64,000 nt of DNA from Saccharum officinarum (Eukaryota > Streptophyta > Magnoliopsida > Poales > Poaceae). The translations under genes and the position numbers were made by a program. Location: assembly GCA_020631735.1 (NCBI GenBank), contig CM036221.1:16225381-16289380 (forward strand). The letters run 5' to 3'. The notes beneath the pieces were generated by a model. It was not told where the DNA came from, ran no database searches, and saw only the letters and a list, made by a program, of their open reading frames with translations. Positions 43,914-53,827 of the stretch are shown in pieces. The stretch's first letter is position 1; every line of letters starts with the position of its first letter.

Positions 43914-45993
43914 ATGGCTCAATTAAGCTTGCACATCAACAACACCAAGAAGGCACCTCACTTTGATGGCACAAATTATGCATATTGGAAGGTTAAGATG
44001 ACCGCACTCCTAAAGTCAATCAATAGAGAAGTGTGGAAGGTCACCGAAACAAAATTTGAGGTTGCTAATCCGGAAGCACCTACACCGGTGGAAGAGAAGA
44101 AGCTCCAATGCAATGACATTGCCATTAGTGCTCTTCATGAGGCATTAGATGACAAGACATTTGAGCAAGTAAAGAATATAGAGATTGCTCATGATGCTTG
44201 GGCCAAGCTAGAAGAAACATTTGAGGGCACCGAAGGCACAAAGACCGCTAAAGCATATATCTTGCAAGAAAAATTTTCAAGCTTCAAGATGCAAGATGAT
44301 GAGAGTGTACCGGAGATGTTTCATAGGTTGCAAGTCATTGTTAATGAGCTCAAGGCACTTGGTGAGGAGGTCAAGGACAATCAATTCTCTATGAAGTTCT
44401 TGAGAAGCTTGCCCAAGAGATTTGATACATTGATCACCGTGCTAGTGAGGACTACATTGAAGGATTCAACTCCTCAATAAATATTTCAAGAAGTGATGAC
44501 CGACGATTCATATAGAGAAGATGATAAGAAGGATGAGTTGGTAAAGAAGAAGAAGAAGGAAAATGAGAAGAAGGATGATGAGAAGAAGAAGAGTGTGGCA
44601 TTCAAAGCCACCACATCCAAGGGCAAATCCAAGATTGGATCATCAAGTGATGAAGACTCAAGCTCTTGTGATAGTGATGACATTGATGAGAAGATGGCTC
44701 TCTTTGTCAAACAATTTGGCAAATTCATGAAGAAGAAGGGCTTTCGTGCAAGAAGGAGGAAGAACTCTTACAAGAAGAATGAGCATACCATGAGATGCTT
44801 TAGATGCCATAGCAAGGACCATCTCATTGCAAAGTGTCCTTATGATAGTGATGATGAAGATGCTATCAAGAAGGAGAGAAAGAAGCAAAAGAAGAAGCAA
44901 GAGAAGAAGGAGAGCTCTCATAAAAGGAAGAATGATTCTCATGTTGCTACATGGGATAGTGATGATTCCTCAAGTGATGATGAGGATGACTACAAGAGCA
45001 AGAAGAAGGGACATGCTAGCATTGCCATCCAAAAGAAGGTCTTCCTCTTCGACACTCCATCATGCTTCATGGCTAAGGCCGCTAAGGTATCATCCGATGA
45101 TGAGAGTGATCATGATAATGCTAGTGATAGTGATAGTGATGAAGAGGAATTCACTAAAGATGAACTAATCACTATGCTAGAAGATTGCACTCAACATTTT
45201 AAAGAATCTAGAAAAGGAGTGCAAGGGCTTGCTTAAGGAAAAGAAAAACCTTATGCAAGAACTTGATGAGCTTAGGGCATCTTATGAGAGTCTAAAGGAA
45301 GACCATAAGAAGCTTCAAAAGTCTCACACTAAGCTTGAAGAAGCTCATTCCTCTCTAGTTGAAAAATGTGAAAACATGCCAACTAATGTTGAGAAAGCTA
45401 AAACTTGCAACATAGGCATATCTTGTGATATAATTGATGAAACTCTTCATAAGCCTATTATTGTTTCTCCTACTAACCCTTCATGTAGCTCATCTACATC
45501 ATCCTCATCTAGTTGTGATGGTTTCACTTGTGACCCCACACTTATAGTTGAGAATGAAAATCTCAAAAAGAAGGTAAAAGAGCTCAATCACACATTAGCT
45601 AAGGCTTATGGTGGTGAGGACCGCTTGCTTATGTGCTTGGGTAGCCAAAGAGCTTCTCTCTACAAAGAGGGATTGGGCTATAACCCCAAGAAAGGCAAGG
45701 CCGCTTTTGCTCCTCACAAGACTCGTTTTGTGAAGAACAATGGTAGCTATTGCAAAAGTTGCAAGCAAGTTGGTCACATAGAGCAACATTGCATGAACAA
45801 GAAATCCAATGCAAATGTATCCTCAATCAAGTTTAATTCTTTCTATATGCTTACCAAGGGTACAAATGGTGTTCATGCTAAGTTTATTGGTACACCATGG
45901 ATGGGCTCAAAGAAGAAAGCCATTTGGGTACCAAAGAGCTTAGTCTCTAACCTTGGAGGACCCAAACAAGTTTGGGTACCTAAAATGAATTGA
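43914..45993 (+). pseudogene. Copia gag with nonsense codon and frameshift
   Basis: ATG 43914 opens MAQLSLHINNTKKAPHFDG, the start of a copia capsid (FDGTNYAYWKVKM, then a retrotransposon gag domain with EMFHRLQVIVNELKALG). TAA at 44478-44480 breaks the frame, which continues to a Lys/Glu/Ser-rich region and a zinc knuckle (CFRCHSKDHLIAKC). A one-base frameshift near 45215 leads into 45229-45993, with a coiled coil (LMQELDELRASYESLKED) and a second Cys/His knuckle (CKSCKQVGHIEQHC). The long gag with a C-terminal extension is typical of the SIRE/Maximus lineage. It ends at TGA 45991-45993, 13 bases before pol opens in another frame. Confidence 0.85.
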
Positions 45994-46006
45994 TCTTGTC
46001 TTGTAG

Positions 46007-49000
46007 GTCAATTACAAAGCCGGAGGAAGGCATTGGGTGCTTGATAGTGGGTGCACTCAACATATGACCGGAGACTCTTGTATGTTCAATTCAATTGATG
46101 CAAGTCAAAATGGTGGTTTTGATGCTATCACTTTTGGCAACAACAAGAAAGGCAAGGTCAAGGGGCTTGGTAAAATTGCTATCTCAAATGACATGAGCAT
46201 ATCTAATGTGTTGCTAGTTGAGAGCTTAGATTTCAATCTTTTATCGGTGGCACAACTTTGTGATCTTGGCTTCAAGTGCATATTTGGTAGTGATGATGTT
46301 GAAGTCATAAGTGTTGATGGATCAAACTTGATATTCAAAGGATTTAGACATGGTAGCTTATACTTGGTTGACTTCAATGATAGTGAGACACAATTAACAT
46401 CATGCTTGCTTAGTAAATCTAGTATGGGTTGGTTATGGCATAGAAGGCTTGGTCATGTTGGAATGAAACAATTGAACAAACTTTTGAAGCATGACTTAGT
46501 TAGAGGCTTGAAGGATGTCACCTTTGAGAAGGATAAACCATGTAGTGCTTGTCAAGCCGGCAAACAAGTTGGAAATTCACATCCTAGTAAAAGTGAAATG
46601 AGCACATCAAAGGCATTTGAGTTATTGCACATGGACTTGTTTGGGCCAACAACGTACACTAGCATTGGTGGCAACAAGTATGGCTTTGTGATTGTGGATG
46701 ACTACACTAGATACACTTGGGTGCTCTTTCTTTATGACAAGAGTGATGTTTATGATCTATTCAAGTCTTTTGTCAAAAGGGTGCAAAATGAGTTTGAGAC
46801 TACCATCAAGAAGATTAGAAGTGACAACGGTAGTGAGTTCAAGAACACAAGAATTGAAGAGTTGTGTGATGATCTTGGTATTGGACATCAATTCTCACCA
46901 ACATACACTCCTCAATCCAATGGTGTAGTTGAAAGGAAAAATAGAACCTTGATTGATATGGCTAGATCAATGCTTAGTGAATACAATGTTAGTCATTCAT
47001 TTTGGAGTGAAGCTATCAATACGGCTTGCTATTGTAGCAACCGTCTCTATTGCCATGGAAAGCTTGGAAAGACACCATATGAGCTATTGAATGGAAGAAA
47101 GCCCAACATTGCATACTTTAGAGTGTTTGGTTGTAAATGCTATATTCTCAAGAAAGGCACTAGATTGAGCAAGTTTGAAAAGAAATGTGATGAAGGGTTC
47201 TTACTTGGTTATTCTACCACAAGCAAATCATATAGAGTTTGGAATCTCACAAATGGCACCTTGGAAGAAGTTCATGATGTTGAGTTTGATGAAACCCAAG
47301 GGTCTTAAAATGAAGCTCAAAACTTTGATGATGTGAGAGGAGATCAATTGTCAAATGCAATGAAGAACATAGACATTGGTGATATAAGGCCGATGCAAGT
47401 TGATGATGATGATATTCATGTGATCAACCAAAGTGTGCAAATTGATACAAATCAAGCAAGCTCTAGTGGTTCTCATGATGAAGCTCAAATTTAAGGTCAA
47501 ACAAGTGGAAGCAATCAACTCCCAATACTCCAACCTACTAGTATTGCAAGAGATCATCCATTGGACCAAATCATTGGTGGAATTCAAAGTGGTGTTCAAA
47601 CTAGATCAAGATTAGCATCATTTTGTGAGCATTACTCATTTGTCTCATTAGAAGAACCAAAGAAGATAGAAGATGCATTGAAAGATTCCGAGTGGGTAAA
47701 TGCCATGCATGAAGAACTAAACAACTTTGCTAGAAATCAAGTTTGGAAACTTGTTGAGAGGCCAAAGAACTACAATGTGATTGGTACTAAGTAGGTCTTT
47801 AGAAACAAGCAAGATCAAGATGGCATGGTTGTAAGGAACAAAGCAAGATTAGTAGCACAAGGATACACTCAAGTTGAGGGTCTTGACTTTAGAGAGACAT
47901 ATGCACCGGTTGCAAGATTGGAGGCAATTAGAATCTTATTAGCATATGCTTGTGCACACAACATCAAGCTCTATCAAATGGATGTCAAGAGTGCATTTCT
48001 AAATGGCTACATCAATGAAGAAGTTTATGTTGAGCAACCTCCCGGTTTTGAAGATGACAAGAAGCCTGACCATGTTTACAAGCTAAAGAAGGCTTTGTAT
48101 GGTTTGAAGCAAGCACCTAGAGCATGGTATGAGAGGTTGAGGGACTTTCTCCTCTCTAAAGGGTTCAAGATGGGAAAGGTTGACACCACTCTCTTCACCA
48201 AGAAGCTTGGAAATGACTTGTTTGTGTTGCAAATCTATGTGGATGACATTATCTTTGGATCAACTAACCAAGACTTTTGTGAAGAGTTTGGAAATATGAT
48301 GGCTAATGAGTTTGAGATGTCTATGATTGGAGAGCTTAGTTACTTCCTTGGACTTCAAATCAAGCAAATGAAGAATGGTACTTTTGTAAGTCAAGGCAAG
48401 TACATCAAGGACATGATCAAGAAGTTTGGATTGCAAGATGCTAAGCCAATGAGCACACCAATGGGCTCTAATGATCAATTGGGTATTGATAATAGTGGAA
48501 ATATGGTAGATCAAAAGCAATACCGGTCCATGATTGGAAGTTTGCTCTATGTCACCGCTTCTAGGCCGGATGTGATGTTTAGTATATGCAAGTGTGCAAG
48601 ATATCAAGCTTCACCTAGAGAAAGTCACTTGAAAGCAACCAAGAGGATATTGAGATATCTAAAGGGCACTCATGATGTTGGATTATGGTATCCCAAGGGG
48701 TCTAATTTTGAGTTGATTGGATATTCGGACTCTGACTATGGTGGATGCAAGATTGATAGAATGAGCACAAGTGGCACTTGTCAATTGCTTGGAAGGTCTC
48801 TTGTTTCATGGTCATCAAAGAAACAAAATAGTGTTGCACTATCTACCGCCGAGGCCGAATACATTAGTGCCGGTAGTTGTTGTGCACAATTGCTTTGGAT
48901 GAAGGCCACTTTGAATGACTTTGGAATTAAATTCAAGAATGTGCCTTTGTTTTGTGATAATGAAAGTGCTATCAAGATGACACAAAATCCGGTTCAACAT

Positions 49001-49189
49001 TCAAGAACCAAGCACATTGACATAAGGCATCACTTCATAAGAGACCATCAACAAAAGGGTGATATTAGCATTGAGAGCATTGGCACCGAAGATCAACTAG
49101 CCGACATCTTTACAAAGCCACTTGATGAAAAGAGATTTTACAAGATGAAGAATGAATTGAACATACTTGACTTCTCCAACTTGAAATGA
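46007..49189 (+). pseudogene. Copia pol: protease, integrase, RT, RNase H (three nonsense codons)
   Basis: One continuous frame from VNYKAGGRHWV (46007) to TGA at 49187-49189, interrupted by TAA 47306-47308, TAA 47492-47494 and TAG 47792-47794. Order: protease (VLDSGCTQHMTG), GAG-pre-integrase zinc finger (HRRLGHVGMKQLN ... CSACQAGKQ) and integrase core (LLHMDLFGP, IRSDNGSEFKN, SNGVVERKNRTL). Reverse transcriptase follows ([39 protein letters not shown]), then RNase H ([47 protein letters not shown]). Integrase before RT is the copia order. All catalytic motifs are readable, so decay is recent. The stops are explained by single C-to-T or G-to-A changes. No env-like frame follows. Confidence 0.9.
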
Positions 49190-50275
49190 GTGCACCCCCA
49201 CATTCTTATATGACATGCCTCTCCTCCAACATAGCAAGGTAAAGTTATTTGGCATATCATTCATACTTTGCTAAGGACATGTTTAGAACATATAGACATA
49301 TTTGCATGACAAATAGGCTCATTCATGAAAATCAAATAATTTTGATGTATATATGGTACCACTATTGCTTCTATGTTTGATTGATCTAGTGGTAGCATAT
49401 GACATGTTTGTGGGCTTGCAAACCTAGTGTTGAATCTAGAAAATGAGCTCATGATGTGTAATTCAACATGGTCAAGATAACCCTTATACTTTATGAGGTG
49501 TGAAAAAGCTTGTCCTTGGATCAAACCGAATTACATATTCTAGGCAAGTGATCTAGGTTGAACCATAATTTGGACTCCCTCATATTGATTGACTTATCTC
49601 TCACTAAAATTACCTATTCTAGGCACCTTTTTGGTGATTGTTGACAAAGGGGGAGAGAAAAGTCACAAAGATATTGCAAAGAGGAAATAAAATATAATAA
49701 GAGGGAGAGAAAAGTCACAGGGGAGAGAAAAGTCACAAAGAGAGAAAAAATATAGTGAGGAGGAGAGAAATTAAATTTGAGCACATAAGTAGGGGGAGCA
49801 AGCTCATGGATTATTTATTGCATTTGTATGTGCATTAACATGATGAAATGTTGCATTGCAAAGTTTAATTTCGATATTCATGATTGAATGGTGTATGCTA
49901 GAAATAGAACTTGAATGATGATTTGTTGAGAGTAGCTTTACAAGTGGTATCTAGACACCTTTTGCTTATAATGTTGATCTCACGGGGTACTTTAGTGTTT
50001 GTGATCTTTACAAGTGATAGATTACAAGTGGTGTCTAGCTACATCGATGCTAAGGATGGTATATAAAGGCAACTCCGATTGGTATCACACTTCAAAGGTC
50101 CATTTTATATACCTTAGCATCAATTTGATAGTAGTAACTCTCTCAAATTTCAAATCCATACATATGTGCATAATTGAACCAAACTCATGGAAGCACATAT
50201 GTAGGGGGAGCTAATACTATCGAAATTGAAAATTGATTTCATTTCATATCTTTGTGATGGTTGTCATCAATTACC
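49190..50275 (+). other. Copia 3' non-coding region with repeated polypurine tracts
   Basis: No open frame resembling an envelope gene. Repeats of GGAGAGAAAAGTCACA lie at about 49650-49740. Purine tracts AGGGGGAG occur near 49648, 49791 and 50203, in addition to the true tract next to the LTR. Multiple tracts are in keeping with SIRE-type elements. Confidence 0.6.
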
Positions 50276-50289
50276 AAAAAGGGGGAGAT
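50276..50289 (+). other. Polypurine tract of copia element
   Basis: AAAAAGGGGGAGAT immediately precedes the 3' LTR. It would prime plus-strand synthesis. Confidence 0.85.
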
Positions 50290-52319
50290 TGAAAGCCCAA
50301 GTTTGGTTTTGGTAATTAATGACACCAAGTTGCTAATGTCATGTGTTAAGTGTTTTGAGTTAGGCATAAGCAACACATGTGATGAAGGTGTATGTGGCAA
50401 GGTGTGGTGGCCACAAGATCACAAAGAGATGGTGCATGGACATGAAATGATGATCATGGTGAAGATGCACATAAAAGGAAGGACATGATGATCAAGTGGA
50501 GAAGGATCTAAGAGCGCAAGGCAAAGGTATAACTATAGGGTTTTCCTTTTGCCGGTCTAAGATGAGTAGAGAAGTAATTGACCGGATTTAGGATACATAG
50601 CCGACTATCAAGAGGGGCAATCACGGTTAGCTCGGGAATCAAGTGCCACTAGATCAATGTCTTGAGCATATGCATTAGGATCTAGTAAAAAGCTAACATA
50701 ACGCCTTGAAAAATGATTGTGAAATGCTAACACACATGCACATGGTGGTGTACACTTGGTGGTGTTAGCACATTTGTGAAGGCGGTGGAGTTTGAGCGGT
50801 AGAGAGGGGTTTGGGTTCCTCTCTCCCTCCCGCCGAGCTTGCTCGGCGGGATTCGGCGCTTTTTGGAGAAGTGAAATGATTATTTTCTACTGCGCCGAAA
50901 GTCAGAAAAGAAACGGAGGCGAACGGAGGTCACAGAGGTGACCGGACGCTGGACCGGACGCGGTCTCTGCATGACCGGGCGCGTCCGGTCAGTGTTCAGC
51001 GTCTGTGCGGTTTTTAGTTTGATGATCGGACGCGCAGCGTGTCCGGTCACTGATGACCGGATGCGTCCGGTCATCCAGGGAGCTTACTGGACTCTAATCG
51101 GACGCTGGCACTGTGGCGTCCGGTCAGTTCAACAGTGCGTCCAGTCAGTTCTCCTGAGCGAACCAGAGCGCGCGACCGGCGCGTCCGGTCCCTCACGTAA
51201 CCGGAGCGTCCGGTCAGGCGTCCAGAAGGGTAGAGCGAAGCGGAGTAACGGTCGGACGCGCGGCGCGTCCGGTCATGTGCGATCGGACGCGTCCGGTCTC
51301 AACGGGAGCATACTGGAATGCGACCGGACGCAGGCACTGTCGCGTCCGGTCAATCGGTTCAGCGCGTCCGGTCACGGCAACGGCTAGTTCTGACACGCAC
51401 TGTTTCTTGCTGTCGTGTAGTGACCGGACGCGTCCGGTCACCCTGACCGGAGCGTCCGGTCAGTGCGTTTTTCGCTGCGTCGTCTGTAACGGCTAGCTGC
51501 GTACCCCTTCGTTATAAATAGACGTTGGCCGGGGTTTGAGGGCAACTCTTGCACATTCTGAGAACTAGAGACATACTTTGAGCTAGAGAACAACCCCTCC
51601 ACACATCTCTTTGCATAGTTGCACATCTTGAGTGAGATTGAGTGAGATTCAAGTGCATTGCTTGAGAGTTGCATTCTAGAGGCACTTGATCTTCGAGTTG
51701 CTGCGGATTTCTTGTTACTCTTCCGTGTTTCCCGACACGGTAGACGGCTTGGAGCAGCGGAGGTGATTGAGCTCGCAATTGGAGATTGTTGGAGCCTTCA
51801 CCAAGTGTTGTAAGGGGTTCTTGATCCTTCCCCGCGGGAGTTCGCAAATTGGATACTCTAGTGGAGCTCGTGGCTTGGAGGATCCCCATCTTGTGTGCGG
51901 TTGTGCGGCGCCCGCCGAGGGCTCGACTCTTGATAGTCGATTAGCTCGCGAACCGACAAGTGGGTGTATCGCCACAACGGGGAGTAGCTTGCCAGGAAGC
52001 AAGTGAACCTCGGGATAAATTCTTGTGTCATTCTCTTCCTGAGGATTTCTCTTGTATGATTGATTGATTGGTATTTCTCTTCTCTTCACGGCGGTATAAT
52101 CACTCGAAGCTCTTCTCTCGTATTACTTCTCGTTTCTAGCTTATAGTTGTTGTTGTGTTTAGTGAATAGCCTTGTACTAGACTTGTGCAGGTGGCTTGCT
52201 TAATTAGTTAGAGCTAGTGCTTTTGCTTCGCCACCTTTCGTACTAACTCGTGGTTAAGTTATTCTTGTAGAAGTTTTAATTAGGCTATTCACCCCCCTCT
52301 AGCCTATTTGGACCTCACA
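50290..52319 (+). repeat. 3' LTR of copia element
   Basis: 2030 bp. The palindrome array at 50938-51465 is closer to consensus than in the 5' LTR, for example GTCCGGTC where the 5' LTR has GTTCGGTC. The TATA box is near 51512. It is followed by target duplication GTTGT at 52320-52324 and then Tekay integrase sequence. Confidence 0.95.
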
Positions 52320-52324
52320 GTTGT

Positions 52325-53792
52325 GTTGTATAATATTCAGATCAGTTGTACTCTGGAAAACCAGATCATTGAAGGTCAGAAGACAGATAAGGGAATCTTT
52401 CATATCAAAGAGAAGATGAAGAGGGAACCCACCAAACACTTTCGATTGGATGACCAAGGAGTGTTATGGTTTAAGGATCGCCTGGTGGTACCTAAGGATA
52501 GAGAGCTTAAGAACAAGTTGATGAATGAGACCCATCATTCCAAGCTATCTATTCACCCCGGAAGTAGTAAGATGTACCAAGATTTGCGACCCCGTTATTG
52601 GTGGACTAAGATGAAAAAAGAAATTGCAGCATACGTTGCTCGTTGCGACATGTGTTGTAGAGTTAAAGCTCTTCACATGAGACCTGCAGGACTTCTGCAA
52701 CCCTTGTCTGTACCCGATTGGAAATGGGATGATATAAGTATGGATTTCATCACTGGTCTTCCCACCACACAGAAGGGGCATAATTCTATTTGGGTAATAG
52801 TAGATCGTCTCACCAGGACAGCTCACTTTCTGCCAGTTAAGACAACATTCCGACCACCTCAATATGCAGAAAAGTATATTGCTGAGATTGTCCGATTACA
52901 TGGTATACCAAAAATGATCGTGTCTGATCGTGGTTCACAGTTTACCTCTCATTTTTGGGAACATCTTCATAAAGGTTTGGGTACTAGTTTGATTCGTAGT
53001 ACGGCTTACCATCCACAGACAGACGGGCAGACAGAACGAGTTAATGCTGTACTTGAAGATATGCTTAGAGCTTGTGTACTGTCATCCAGAGGCTCATGGG
53101 AATCCTGGTTACCATTGGCAGAATTCACTTACAACAACAGTTACCAAGAGAGTATCAAGATGACACCTTTTGAAGCTTTATATGGCAGGAATTGCAGGAC
53201 ACCGTTAAATTGGGTAGAGCCTGGAGAAAGAAGGTTTTATGGAATTGATTTTGTAAATGAGGCAGAGAAGAAGGTCCATATTATCCAACAAAACATGCAA
53301 GCTGCACAGTCTCGTCAGAAGAGTTATGCAGACAAGAGAAGGAGACCATTGGAGTTCCAAGTAGGTGACTATGTCTATTTGAAGGTTACCCCCATGAAGA
53401 AGAAACGGTTTGGAATCAAGGAGAAACTGTCTGCAAGATATATAGGACCATACCAGATCATAGAGAAAAAGGGTCCCATGGCGTACAAGTTGCGATTGCC
53501 AGAAGGGATGAGTTCGATCTTTCCCGTCTTTCACGTATCCCAGTTGAAGAAATGTCTGCGTGTTCCGGAAGAGAGAATAGAACCGCAGGGTATTCGGATC
53601 AAGGCGGACTTGGAATATCGTGAACAACCAGTTCGAGTTCTGGATGCAAAGGACCGAGTCACTCGGAATAGAGTGTTAACAGCCTACAAGATTCAGTGGA
53701 GCCATCATGATGAGAGTGATGCTTCATGGGAAACGGGAGAATATCTTCAAACTGCGTATAAAGATTTTTACGATAAATGGTTCGTAACTTAA
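52325..53792 (+). CDS. Tekay integrase with C-terminal chromodomain (pol 3' part)
   Basis: Continues Tekay pol after the copia insertion, with no stop before TAA 53790-53792. Order: HHCC zinc-binding domain (HHSKLSIHPGSSKMYQD ... CDMCCRVKA), then the integrase core with catalytic D, D, E (SMDFITGLP, IVSDRGSQFTS, HPQTDGQTERVN). A GPY/F module (ARYIGPYQIIEKKGPMAYKL ... FHVSQLKKC) follows, and finally a chromodomain-like stretch (VLTAYKIQWSHHDESDASWE, then YLQTAYKDFY). The latter has the beta strands and Trp of a chromodomain but not the full aromatic cage, as in group II plant chromoviruses. It inserts cDNA into the genome, and in chromoviruses the chromodomain is thought to steer this to heterochromatin. 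Translation from the element's own gag-pol start is blocked by the copia insertion. Confidence 0.9.
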
Positions 53793-53809
53793 AATCTCGG
53801 GACGAGATT
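53793..53809 (+). other. Perfect 7-bp hairpin after pol stop
   Basis: AATCTCG (53793-53799) and CGAGATT (53803-53809) with a GGA loop lie immediately after the pol stop codon and a few bases before the polypurine tract. Confidence 0.7.
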
Positions 53810-53814
53810 CTTAT

Positions 53815-53827
53815 AAGGGGGGAGGGC
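53815..53827 (+). other. Polypurine tract of Tekay element
   Basis: AAGGGGGGAGGGC directly precedes the 3' LTR at 53828. Confidence 0.85.

Noticed and set aside
49190..50275. Envelope-like gene of a SIRE-type copia element
   Set aside because: No long frame, signal peptide or membrane segment is visible on the plus strand; the region is AT-rich and repetitive.
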